In this document: positions 9,025 through 19,190 of the stretch, piece by piece
Numbering within the stretch: the stretch's first letter is position 1
How the letters are laid out: every line of letters begins with the position of its first letter
Source of the DNA: Nymphaea colorata
Taxonomy: Eukaryota; Streptophyta; Magnoliopsida; Nymphaeales; Nymphaeaceae
Length of the DNA: 64,000 bases
Assembly: GCF_008831285.2 (NCBI RefSeq)
Contig: NC_045141.1
Span: 17,656,106-17,720,105 of the forward strand
Direction of reading: 5' to 3'
Made by a program: the position numbers and the translations under genes
Notes under the pieces: model-generated
Told to the model about the DNA's origin: nothing
Database searches by the model: none
The model's input: the letters and a program-made list of their open reading frames with translations, nothing else

Positions 9025-12000
9025 TCAAGTGAAGCTCTTCACGATCTGAGACAGAGAAGAGTACGTGCCAAGAGCTGCACAGACTGTGCCTGTTCCGATT
9101 ATTGTGATACAAAGGACGATCTGATAGCAGACAAGGAAAAAATGCAGGAAAAGATGTAATAGATAGCCGAATGGGAGAACCCAAATCTTTTAAAAAGATT
9201 GTTTCATATGTGCGTGCATGTGTAAAATATTGCTTGGCGTACTGAAGTACCTCAAATGTTGCCGTCTTCTTTATCTTCAAGAAACAGAGAGGAGGAAAGA
9301 CGACAGCCTATGATGAGCATAGCAGCAGTCAGCAGACGACATGCGCTCATCAAAAATCAAGAAAAAATGTTCTCCTATAAGTTCATCTAAATTATAAAAT
9401 GCGCATTTATGATTCACGGTTATTACAGTAAGCGAGCAGAGCAGAGAGCCAAACAATGCCATGAATAGACCTGGAACCATAGCACAGTGGGAAGGAAGGA
9501 TCATTAGAAGAAGCAGCCAGAATAGTTTAAGTTGGATAGACATGTAAAGCATATACATCAATAGATGGATCATTCGAAATATAAAGAAGAATTGGATTGC
9601 TTTCACATGCCAATGAATGTTTTTAACTAACAGTTGAATTATAAGATGCAGAGATTAGTTAATTTTTCCCTAAGTTAAAGTCTAGTGCCCCATGAAAAAA
9701 CCAATCCTTGAGAGACATTGGATTGCCTAGTTTTAATAGAACAAGTTACTGTTATAAACTTCATTGCAAGGTGGGTATCGCTTGACCTATTAGCAGAAAT
9801 TTTCTAAACGAGTTTGAGGGAAATTGAGTAAGTCTCTAAATCCTCATGGAAGCAACGTCTATTGGGTGTCTTGTGGAGCTGGGCTATCTCCAGTTATTTG
9901 CCAGTATTAGGTGATTCCCAAATCATTAAGAAGTGCCGGATTGCTCCTTCAGCTTTCATGAAGTTCATTCAGTCTCAACACTTTAAATTTTCTATGTCAA
10001 ACAGACTGTGATTCCTTTGCACTATACCCTAGACTTCATTCACATGTTTAGAACTTGTGTTGTGCAAACCATCTGTTTTTTGTGCTATTAAGCTTTCTTT
10101 TGCTTCCGTTTAAAGTAATACTACCATAGTCATGAGTTGGCATACCGAAAAAAGGTAAAAGTAATGCAATAGAGACTGTTGAAATAACTAGTCCTGTCCT
10201 TATCAGCATGCAAACGAGCAACCCATTTTGTCTCCCTACTGGAAGCAACTTCTCAAAGCCCCTCGCCAAGGGATTAAGAAGTAAGGCATATCTATTCTGC
10301 TGTCAAGGTAAAAAATTCTGAAATTAATCAAACTATTGCGCAAGAAAAGCATGTAATCTATACATTTACGAGAAGTGAAAGGATACTTAGTGAGGGGATT
10401 GATCACCTAGGAAGAAAAAGAATAAAAGAACAGAGATTAGTACGGGCTACATAATATCGTTAGCATGAATTATTAATTTGTAACTCTCTATCAACAAGGC
10501 TTGATATAAAACATGGATAGACATATCAATGATGTACTCACTGTCGTCCAGATTGCAACTTTTGAAGCAGAAAAATGTGTTGGCAAGTTCAAGGTTATTT
10601 GGGATCTAGTTTTCTGACCAAACATTAGATATCCCATCGCTCCAACAAGACCATATATTGCAGTGCACAGAAAGAAGCTGCGGTAACAGATAAACAATTT
10701 CGAGAACATATTATATTGAGACACTAGTCCATAGAAAAAAAAAATACCTACCAAATAAGTAGCGCCATGTTGAATTTTGTTTTCTGTGCCATTGATTGAT
10801 ATATATTAGGAAATACTGTGTGTCCAGCGTAGCAAAACCCATACACCCCGATTGCAAACGGAAGACCATTCCAATTAATAAAGGAGCCAGTTTGGTGAAA
10901 TCCTATACCACCAGTTGTACCCACAACAAACACTGAAAGGGATATTAAAATTGTTGCAAGAACACCACCAGCTGCATTCCACATTTGGAAAGACCCGGTA
11001 AATAGTCAATTAAAAAAATATGAGTCCACACTTTCGAAACTTTGTTCACAAGCATAAAAGATAAGAAAATGAAGTTGCACAATACCTGAAAGGTAAGACA
11101 AGACTTGGAGATCTTTTAACCAAACTGTGGGAATGACGACTAGGCCAGTTAAGATTCCAAAAAGGTGCGCAGAGCCGACATGAATCCCCGCCAAATCAAT
11201 TGAAGATCCCGGAAATAACTTTCTTAGGTTATCAGCTTCCAAGATGATAATTTCCACGCAGATGCACTGTATTATGGGGTGCAGAGAGAGAGAGAGAGAG
11301 AGAGAGTATGGTCCATGGTGTTAATTGTTATCATGAAGGACAATGGTCAACTAGAATCATCGTCATCCATAACCAGAAATGCCAAAATGTGATTGTTCAG
11401 TAATTAGAAACTGTTCAGCTACTGTTGCATTTTCAGTGCATACTGTTGCATTTTCAGTGCATGTTCCCATTTGTCGGTGTGTGCAGGGGCTGAAACAGGA
11501 TTTTTTTTAGGGGCACACCAAAATCTCTGCAAAAAAAAAAAAAACCTGCTCTCACCCGGGCCATGGCCCAGGTGGCCCCCCTCTCTCCGCCCCTGGGTGT
11601 GTGTGTATATATATATAAACAAAATAAAAGAGGAGTGATGCTCATTTCTTTCTGGAGAAAAAGGAAAAGAACCATTGGGTTGGTGGAGAAATCAGGAGCA
11701 ATTCAAGTTACTTACAAGTACCAAGAAGCGCCCATATTTTCCATAGGCAGCTTCGCCTATATCTGGATAGCTGATAATGCCTCCTCTGTTTCGCATACAA
11801 CGTCCCATGAGGATGCCTGTGTAGCAACACATGGCTGCAAAGCACGTTAAGACCAGCAAGCTTGCCCATCCAGCTTCTTTTATGGTGAAAGGTGTGGTCA
11901 GAATTCCAACTCCCAGCATCACGTTAACACCTGTTACCAAAACCTTAGAATTCAGTTAGTCCAGAAGAAAAAGAGAATACGAAAAAGATTCAAAGTGCGT

Positions 12001-12264
12001 GCGAATCTAGCTTTTCTGGCAAAGTCTGACTCCCCTTTTCTTTTAACTTGTAATGTGAACCAGAAGCACTATATGATCTGGAAAACAATATGACAGTAGT
12101 TTCAGAGTGTTGGTAAGACTATGATACCATTGAAGATGGTCTGGGTCATGCTACATCCTTGAGCATCTTGCCCTTCTCGAGAGGACTGCAAGTTTTGGTC
12201 TTCTGCCACAGTGTCTTGATGGGTAGTGGGGGAAGCAGTGATTTCATATGCATCGACCGACTCC
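9025..12264 (-). CDS. AVT1-like vacuolar amino-acid transporter, 5' end not found
   Basis: Ten exons were read on the minus strand: 12128-12264, 11716-11930, 11086-11266, 10752-10971, 10542-10677, 10387-10406, 10146-10291, 9427-9470, 9251-9307 and 9025-9120, all with GT-AG borders and matching phases. The product is a multi-spanning AAAP-family carrier; family landmarks include [77 protein letters not shown] and a C-terminus [17 protein letters not shown]1 proteins are proton-coupled amino-acid transporters of the tonoplast; that is family knowledge, not shown here. Two parts are missing. The first exon begins mid-codon with no in-frame initiator before Met39, so an upstream exon must exist. 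Between GRFLVL and CICVE about eight residues expected in a transmembrane helix are absent. One exon is only 20 nt. The AVT1 subfamily is not determined. Confidence 0.88.
11282..11306. repeat. (GA)n microsatellite in an AVT1-like intron
   Basis: A GA run read directly, lying just upstream (in gene orientation) of the acceptor for the exon ending at 11266. It supplies a CT-rich polypyrimidine tract on the minus strand. Confidence 0.9.
11476..11603. mobile_element. 112-bp hAT-like MITE with an 8-bp target duplication
   Basis: The element at 11484-11595 begins CAGGGGCTGAAA and ends CCGCCCCTG, giving CAGGGGC-type terminal inverted repeats. It is flanked by a perfect 8-bp direct repeat, GGTGTGTG, at 11476-11483 and 11596-11603. 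Eight-base duplications and C(A/T)G-type ends are characteristic of hAT elements. The duplication sits in a TG-rich microsatellite, so chance matching is easier than usual. The element lies in the AVT1-like intron between the exons at 11716-11930 and 11086-11266. Confidence 0.72.
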
Positions 12265-13268
12265 CTGTTTGGAAAAATAGCTACGCGTTAAGTGCACGAG
12301 ATCAATGAATTAGAGGAGGTGCACTTTTGGTGGCTGCCTAGCATGTATAATCAAACAATTTTAGTTTTTCCAGATAATCCTTCTTTCTTCGAGAAATGGT
12401 ATATGTTTCTACGGGGAAGAGGTTAGAGCAGGCAGGGTCATCCACTGGAAGGGGGCTCCTAGAACACGCAATTTGTGCCCCTTTTCTCATCATGTTTTCA
12501 TTGTTCCTTCAGATTCTTTTTTTTTCTCCCCATGTACTTATTCTCTTTTTGTGAATTTAGAGACATTGATCAACTTCGTCCTGTGTTTCGTTCCGATGCA
12601 GAAAACGATGAAGAAATTGCAAAATACAGCGCAATTTAAACCAAGCAACAAATTGTCATTTAACTTTTGGGCATCAATGTATAAGTGGTTTCAAAGCGCC
12701 ACTTCATGGAAAAGAAATGTTACTTTTTTTCTTAAATGGTGAAATTATCCCCTCTCAAAAGTAATCCCAGTTTCACAATAATTAATGAAATTTTTTCAAA
12801 CTTTACTACTCTAGCAAACTTGAACCTAGAAATCGACCTGATTGTTCTTTAATACTACCAAGTAGCCCATGTCCTTCACATGAAACTTAACCACAATTTC
12901 TTTTAGACTAAAAAACAACAATACCAGTTTCCTCAAGTCTAGCCACAAATGGTTAGGTTTATTTTTACCTTTCTCTAGCAGAGAACTAATTACTGATTTA
13001 AATTGAAATTTCTATTAATTTCATGTTAAGTGCAATTTCCAAAACAGTCACAAACAGGAAATTCTTGAAATCAAGCACTGAACTTCAAAAAAACTGTCTG
13101 CAAGCACGTGATTACCCTCTCTACGACGATCTTAAGGAAAGAAAAAGATTTAATGCCAATGTGTTATTAGCTCCAAAGGCTCGCATCAAGGATCAGAAGA
13201 CGAACAACTAAATTTTATGTAAAGGAAAACTTAATTTCATGGGAACGTTTCTGACAGAGTTACAGGTA
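12265..13268. other. 5' flank or intron of the AVT1-like gene, no exon recognised
   Basis: About 1 kb between the most upstream AVT1-like exon and the Copia insertion. A 50-codon minus-strand ORF (12338-12490) has a plausible composition but no workable donor into the next exon. Otherwise AT-rich and without recognisable features. Confidence 0.4.
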
Positions 13269-13273
13269 AAGTC

Positions 13274-13824
13274 TGAAGAAAATAGAGGCGATATCAGTAA
13301 GGAAACTCTTGATCAAGAAAGAAAGGAGGAAAACAGAGGAAGTCAGCGTTACAATGCCAAAGAGGAAAACAGAGGAGTGAATGAAGAAACTCCAGCCAGC
13401 CGTGACAATGAAAACAGTAACGGCTGTAATCACTATAATGCCAACAAGGAAACACCAGCCCATCATGACGCTGGAGACAGTAACGATTATAATCGTTACC
13501 ATGGAAAGAAGGAAACATTGTCATCTGGCCAACCGTGTGAAGAAAGAAATACAAAGACAATGGCTGGCCAGGCAGCTCTCAAACAGAGAGACACAACTCA
13601 ACAAAGAAATAACGACTGTAAATCAGATACAGTTTCCTTCTGTAAAGATTGATATAGATCTTGTAATTCAGGAAATAATGATGCTTGTAATTATATTATA
13701 AATAGAAGAAAGAACCAGACATATCGTCACCAAGAACGATAGCTGCCCTTGTGGATGTAGGTGTGATTTTACACCGAACCACGTTATATCAGGCGTTAGT
13801 CCCTTAAATCTCTGTTTTTCTTTA
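13274..13824 (+). repeat. 5' LTR of the Copia element
   Basis: It is 551 bp and begins TGAAGAAAAT. The U3 part contains imperfect internal repeats built on GAGGAAAACAGAGGA and is open in one frame for about 125 codons. A TATA box lies near 13697, and the R/U5 part contains a TTTTACACCGAACCACG block commonly seen in plant Copia LTRs. It ends TTTCTTTA against the primer-binding site. Confidence 0.95.
13697..13704 (+). promoter_or_regulatory. TATA box of the 5' LTR
   Basis: TATAAATA lies about 130 nt before the LTR end, placing transcription start near 13730 and defining a U3 of roughly 450 bp. The start site itself is inferred. Confidence 0.6.
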
Positions 13825-13836
13825 TGGTATCAGAGC
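13825..13836 (+). promoter_or_regulatory. Primer-binding site, initiator tRNA-Met
   Basis: TGGTATCAGAGC directly abuts the 5' LTR and is the standard plant Copia primer-binding site, complementary to the 3' end of tRNA-iMet. Confidence 0.93.
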
Positions 13837-13847
13837 AGGACAACCCT

Positions 13848-16800
13848 ATGGCGCAGAACAATTCTTCCTCAAGCATGGCGTCAGCTCCAAGCAAATACCC
13901 TTACCCATACAATCTGAACGTTGCCAACTTTGTGTCGATCAAGCTCAATCAAGGAAATTTTCTGCTTTGGCAAACACAGATGATGGGGCTCATCGAGAGC
14001 CAAGATATGACTGGTTTCCTAGACGGAGAATACCAGCCGCCCGCACAGTTCCTCACTGCCTCTACTGAAAATACAGTCACAGGACTGAATCCCGACTATC
14101 TTGCTTGGCGAAAGTCGGATCGTCTTCTTAAAGGATGGATCACTGGGACTCTTGCAGAGGAAATCCTAGGCATTATCATCGGACAACAAACTGCCATGGA
14201 GGTATGGACTACTCTAACTCAGCATTTCGCTAATAAATCTAAGGAGCGAGAAATGTTTCTTATGCAAAAACTTCAAATGCATAAGAAAGGGAACTCGTCC
14301 ATTGATGAATATGTTCGCAGCTTCAAGAAAATTTCCGATGAGCTCGCTGCTATTGGAAAGCCTATTACAGACGAAACTAAAGTCTTTTGGCTCCTCACTG
14401 GCCTCGGAAAAGATTATGAATCTTTTCGAACAACCTTATTGACAACCATGCTGAAACCACCAGCACCCTCATATCTTGAGGTAGTTGCTCTTCTTCAAAA
14501 TCATGAAACTATGAGGACGTTAGAAGAAGATTCTTCTAGCACCCACGTTACTTTTTTCAGCCACCGTCAACCTAATCAAAGGTACAAGGGAAGCAAAAAT
14601 CAAACCTTCAATTCTAAAGGACGTGGGTTTGTGCAAGCTAGCCAAAGTGGTTCATGGAACTCAGCCGACAAAAACAAAGATGGCAATATGAACCGATCAG
14701 CTCCAGAAAAAGGCATAATATGCCAAATATGCAGCAAAAGAAATCACACCGCTCTCAACTGCTGGCATAGGTTCAATCAAGTGTTTCAGTCACAGAAGGC
14801 CCCACAAGCTTTAACCATCACGAAAGCATCTGAAAATCAAGATCAACAATGGTTTCCTGACACCGGTGCATCGGCTCATGTGACGTCTAACGCAGGTATA
14901 CTCAGTTCTCTATCTAAATATTATGGGACAGATAAAATTATGGTTGGAAATGGAGAAAAATTGGATATTACTCATATAGGGCAGGCTACTATAGCTAATG
15001 GGCAACAAAAACTGGTTCTTGATAATGTTTTAGTCGTCCCCAAGATCAAGAAAAACCTTATCTCTGTCAGTCAGTTAACGTCCGATCTTCCTTATGTTTT
15101 TGAATTTTCAACTAATGAATTTGCTGTGAAGGAAAAGATGACCAACAAAGTGATAATTACGGGGAAGAGGCATGAAGATCTTTATGCGGTTGAAAATAAG
15201 AGAGAAGGCAGCGACCGGATCCATGAAGTTCATTTCTCTACAAGATTTCAAGCAGCAACTAAAGAAGTTTGGCACCAACGTCTAGGTCACATTCATCGTG
15301 AGGTAGTAAATTTTCTTGCAAATAAAAAGGCCATTCGTGTGACAGGCCATAGTTCTTTAAACAGCATATGTTCTAGTTGTCAAATGGCAAAAATGTGTCG
15401 TCTTCCTTTCTTACCAGTGGATGAGCATTGTGAAAAATTTCTTGATAAAGTTCATTGTGATTTATGGGGACCAGCCCCTGTTATTTCAGTTGCTAAATTT
15501 CGATTCTATGCTGTTTTCATTGATGAAGCCACCCGGTTCACTTGGTTCTATCCCTTGCGTTACAAATCTGAGTTATACCAAGTGTTTACGATTTTCCATA
15601 AATATGTTGAAAATCAGTTTGATACAAAAATTAAGATATTTCAAAGTGATGAAGGAGGTGAATTCAATAGTCTCAAACTTGCAGCGTATTTACAAGAACA
15701 TGGTATACATCATCACAAAGCTTGTCCTAAAACGCCACCCCAAAATGGAATGGCAGAACGGCGTCACAGGACCATTGTCGAACTCGGTTTGGCAATGAAG
15801 TTCAATGCTAATATACCAGCTCGATATTGGGTTGAAACATTTTCCACTGCAGTTTGGCTTATTAATAGACTACCCACTCCTACATTGAAGATGAAATCTC
15901 CTTTTGAATTGGTTTTTGGAAAAAGTCCGTCTTACTCTTGCTTGCGGACATTTGGGACTAGATGTTTTCCATATCTCAGAGATTACGCTCTCAACAAACT
16001 TGAACCAAGATCCTTACCTTGTGTATTTTTGGGTTATAGTAATACACATAAGGGATACAAGTGCTTATATCCACCTACAGGGAAAATATATATTTCCCGA
16101 CATGTTGTCTTTGATGAAAGTATCTTCCCTTATAAACAGCCTGGAGCACTCTTTTCTTCTACATCAACCAGCAACAGTGGGGTGACTTACAGTGATTGGA
16201 TTGCATTAGATCAATGTTCAGATGGTAACAATGATAATTCATATCAAGTGGTTGATCATCATCTCTTGCATGATGGTTCATCAGACACTGCTTTTGTCCA
16301 AGAGCCGCCTAGCAGACACGACAATGTTTCAGCACAAGAGACACATGATATAGGTGCAAATGATCTACTCTCACCAAACAATGAGGCTGGAAGTCAACCA
16401 CCTACAGAACAACGGCCGTTCCAAGGAACCTCCAATATTCATTCAATGGTAACTCGGGCTAAGGTTGGTACCTTAAAACCAAACCCTAAGTATTTTTTGG
16501 CCTTAACGGTACCACTTGAACCCAAAACTGTTAAGCAGGCCTTTAAAGATCCAGGTTGGGTTGCTGCTATGAAAGAAGAGTTACGTGCCTTGGAACAATG
16601 CCACACTTGGACGTTGGTACCTCGCCAATCAGGTATGAACGTTGTTTCAACCCGATGGGTCTTTAAAACCAAACTCAAAAGTGATGGAACGGTTGAGCGA
16701 CTCAAAGCTAGACTGGTTGCGCGCGGGTTCAACCAAGTGCCTGGCATTGACTTTCTAGAAACCTTCTCTCCTGTTATAAAGCCAGCAACTATTAGAATTG

Positions 16801-18437
16801 TGCTTACTATAGCTCTTTCTCACAACTGGGATATTCGACAAATGGATGTCAAAAATGCCTTCTTGCATGGTGATTTGGATCAAACTGTATTTATTGAACA
16901 ACCACCAGGATTTCTTGATGATCAAAAACCAAATTATGTGTGCCAGTTACACAAAGCTCTCTATGGTTTACGTCAAGCTCCAAGAGCATGGTACGATCGG
17001 TTTGGAACTTATCTTCTCTCAAAAGGTTTCTTCTCCAGCATCTCTGATTCCTCGCTATTTATCTATAAAGAAGGTCGTGGTGTCATACTTTTATTATTGT
17101 ACGTCGACGATATCATATTAACTGGCAGCAACCCTATGCTACTTGAAGACTTCATTCGAGATATTAGCAAGGAGTTTTCTATGAAGGATCTTGGTTATCT
17201 TCATCACTTTCTTGGCATAGAAGTGATCAAATTTTCTGGAGGGCTCTTCCTCAATCAAAAGCGATATGCCTATAGCCTGCTGGAAAGAGCAAATATGACA
17301 TCGTGCAAACCGGCCGTCACTCCCTTGGTTCAAAATTACAAAAATCTGGTTGATGACATACCTTTTTCCGATCCGACACTCTTTCGAAGCTTGGTGGGAG
17401 GCCTCCAATACCTCACGTTCACGCGGCCTGACATCTCCTTCGCTGTGAACTTTATCAGCCAATACATGCAATCACCCATGGTCAGTCACTTTCAACTACT
17501 TAAAAGACTCATTCGATATGTTAGTGGTTCCATTGATATCGGATGTCATATACATTCGCAAGCGCAACTCCAACTTCATGCCTTTTCTGACTCTGACTGG
17601 GCGGGATGCCAGGCAACACGTCGCTCAACTACTGGTTTTGTTACGTTTATTGGCACTAATCCTATTTCATGGACAGCAAAGAAGCAACCTACAGTGGCCA
17701 GATCTACCACCGAGGCTGAGTACCGATCAATGGCATCTGCTGCTGCCGAATTAACCTGGATTACATATATCCTCAAAGACATCGGACTCTATCTCCCAGA
17801 ACCACCGGTCCTCTACTGTGACAACATGTCTGCACTTCAAGTCTCTATCAAACCGGTTTTTCACTCTCGCATGAAGCATGTCGAATTAGATTATCATTTT
17901 CTAAGGGAAAAGGTTGCACTTGGTCTTCTTACGACTCAATTTGTTCCAACGACCCAACAGGTGGCTGACATTTTCACCAAGGCTCTCTCTCGAACCACTT
18001 TTGAATTTTTAAGAGGCAAACTAGCGCTTTCCATACTGCCGCCTAGTTTGAGGGAGGCTGAAGAAAATAGAGGCGATATCAGTAAGGAAACTCTTGATCA
18101 AGAAAGAAAGGAGGAAAACAGAGGAAGTCAGCGTTACAATGCCAAAGAGGAAAACAGAGGAGTGAATGAAGAAACTCCAGCCAGCCGTGACAATGAAAAC
18201 AGTAACGGCTGTAATCACTATAATGCCAACAAGGAAACACCAGCCCATCATGACGCTGGAGACAGTAACGATTATAATCGTTACCATGGAAAGAAGGAAA
18301 CATTGTCATCTGGCCAACCGTGTGAAGAAAGAAATACAAAGACAATGGCTGGCCAGGCAGCTCTCAAACAGAGAGACACAACTCAACAAAGAAATAACGA
18401 CTGTAAATCAGATACAGTTTCCTTCTGTAAAGATTGA
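13848..18437 (+). CDS. Copia gag-pol polyprotein, intact, with an LTR-encoded tail
   Basis: A single ORF of 1529 aa is counted from the Met in MAQNNSSSS. An upstream in-frame ATG at 13824 overlaps the LTR and primer-binding site and is less likely. In order: a gag domain, a CCHC zinc knuckle (CQICSKRNHTALNC, about 292-305), an aspartic protease (DTGAS, D338), the integrase HHCC region (HQRLGH from 476, later CSSCQ) and integrase core D538, D601, E637 with D35E spacing. Then come reverse transcriptase with YVDD at 1085-1088 and RNase H (DSDWAG from 1248, TEAEYRSMA from about 1288, then VADIFTKAL). No stop or frameshift is seen. Unusually, the frame does not stop before the polypurine tract but continues 125 codons into the 3' LTR, adding a hydrophilic tail with repeated EENRG and KET units before TGA at 18435. 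Confidence 0.96.
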   Translation: MAQNNSSSSMASAPSKYPYPYNLNVANFVSIKLNQGNFLLWQTQMMGLIESQDMTGFLDGEYQPPAQFLTASTENTVTGLNPDYLAWRKSDRLLKGWITGTLAEEILGIIIGQQTAMEVWTTLTQHFANKSKEREMFLMQKLQMHKKGNSSIDEYVRSFKKISDELAAIGKPITDETKVFWLLTGLGKDYESFRTTLLTTMLKPPAPSYLEVVALLQNHETMRTLEEDSSSTHVTFFSHRQPNQRYKGSKNQTFNSKGRGFVQASQSGSWNSADKNKDGNMNRSAPEKGIICQICSKRNHTALNCWHRFNQVFQSQKAPQALTITKASENQDQQWFPDTGASAHVTSNAGILSSLSKYYGTDKIMVGNGEKLDITHIGQATIANGQQKLVLDNVLVVPKIKKNLISVSQLTSDLPYVFEFSTNEFAVKEKMTNKVIITGKRHEDLYAVENKREGSDRIHEVHFSTRFQAATKEVWHQRLGHIHREVVNFLANKKAIRVTGHSSLNSICSSCQMAKMCRLPFLPVDEHCEKFLDKVHCDLWGPAPVISVAKFRFYAVFIDEATRFTWFYPLRYKSELYQVFTIFHKYVENQFDTKIKIFQSDEGGEFNSLKLAAYLQEHGIHHHKACPKTPPQNGMAERRHRTIVELGLAMKFNANIPARYWVETFSTAVWLINRLPTPTLKMKSPFELVFGKSPSYSCLRTFGTRCFPYLRDYALNKLEPRSLPCVFLGYSNTHKGYKCLYPPTGKIYISRHVVFDESIFPYKQPGALFSSTSTSNSGVTYSDWIALDQCSDGNNDNSYQVVDHHLLHDGSSDTAFVQEPPSRHDNVSAQETHDIGANDLLSPNNEAGSQPPTEQRPFQGTSNIHSMVTRAKVGTLKPNPKYFLALTVPLEPKTVKQAFKDPGWVAAMKEELRALEQCHTWTLVPRQSGMNVVSTRWVFKTKLKSDGTVERLKARLVARGFNQVPGIDFLETFSPVIKPATIRIVLTIALSHNWDIRQMDVKNAFLHGDLDQTVFIEQPPGFLDDQKPNYVCQLHKALYGLRQAPRAWYDRFGTYLLSKGFFSSISDSSLFIYKEGRGVILLLLYVDDIILTGSNPMLLEDFIRDISKEFSMKDLGYLHHFLGIEVIKFSGGLFLNQKRYAYSLLERANMTSCKPAVTPLVQNYKNLVDDIPFSDPTLFRSLVGGLQYLTFTRPDISFAVNFISQYMQSPMVSHFQLLKRLIRYVSGSIDIGCHIHSQAQLQLHAFSDSDWAGCQATRRSTTGFVTFIGTNPISWTAKKQPTVARSTTEAEYRSMASAAAELTWITYILKDIGLYLPEPPVLYCDNMSALQVSIKPVFHSRMKHVELDYHFLREKVALGLLTTQFVPTTQQVADIFTKALSRTTFEFLRGKLALSILPPSLREAEENRGDISKETLDQERKEENRGSQRYNAKEENRGVNEETPASRDNENSNGCNHYNANKETPAHHDAGDSNDYNRYHGKKETLSSGQPCEERNTKTMAGQAALKQRDTTQQRNNDCKSDTVSFCKD
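18048..18058 (+). promoter_or_regulatory. Polypurine tract
   Basis: TTGAGGGAGGC immediately precedes the 3' LTR. It is the expected plus-strand priming site and here is also read as codons of the polyprotein. Confidence 0.8.
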
Positions 18438-18609
18438 TATAGATCTTGTAATTCAGGAAATAATGATGCTTGTAATTATATTATAAATAGAAGAAAGAAC
18501 CAGACATATCGTCACCAAGAACGATAGCTGCCCTTGTGGATGTAGGTGTGATTTTACACCGAACCACGTTATATCAGGCGTTAGTCCCTTAAATCTCTGT
18601 TTTTCTTTA
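18059..18609 (+). repeat. 3' LTR of the Copia element
   Basis: It is 551 bp and appears base-for-base equal to the 5' LTR on reading. Its first 379 bases are in frame with, and translated as the end of, the polyprotein ORF. It is followed by the AAGTC target duplication. Confidence 0.95.
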
Positions 18610-19038
18610 AAGTCAAGCAGGAAATTCTTCTTCAAGAAAAGACTACATAAATAACCGTTAATTTTGAGAAACGAAGAACACAACAAAGTTCTTCGCTCTC
18701 CGTTGGATTGCTTAATTATACTGAACATAAGGACCCTCTCCTCATCCGCCATTTTACATAAATTCTCATCCACTAGTCACATGGCATTATTTTCGGATGT
18801 TGACGACACAAAACACAGAAAGAAAAAAATGCGATTCTGCACTTGTCCCACATTGTCTAAACTGAAAACGTTTTAACAATTCCACGTTATATTATCTCTT
18901 TCGAAAGGCAATAACATGAAAAATACAAAAAATAGCACAAGTGTCTCATATTTGGCTCAATAATCGCACGAACTTTCAGTCGCCCTTCCATAAACCAAAA
19001 AACACACCATTCCTCAATGTTACTTTTTTCTTAAATGA

Positions 19039-19190
<152 letters not shown>

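Larger units (their letters stand above)
13269..18614 (+). mobile_element. Full-length Ty1/Copia LTR retrotransposon, recent insertion
   Basis: Two LTRs of 551 bp (13274-13824 and 18059-18609) appear identical by reading, and the flanking 5-bp duplication is AAGTC (13269-13273 and 18610-18614). The LTRs start with TG but end with TA. A primer-binding site matching initiator tRNA-Met (TGGTATCAGAGC) follows the 5' LTR directly, and a polypurine tract precedes the 3' LTR. The internal region holds one uninterrupted polyprotein in Copia order (integrase before reverse transcriptase). Matching LTRs, an exact target duplication and an open frame all indicate a young element that may be mobilisation-competent. 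It sits about 1 kb upstream of the AVT1-like gene, in opposite orientation. Confidence 0.97.

Noticed and set aside
12338..12490. Candidate AVT1-like first exon on the minus strand
   Set aside because: Composition is plausible, but no GT donor gives the phase-2 end required by the exon at 12264.
13260..13560. Antisense ORFs over the LTRs (repeated at 18021-18345)
   Set aside because: They mirror the U3 sense frame in both LTRs, are hydrophobic with biased composition, and have no independent support.
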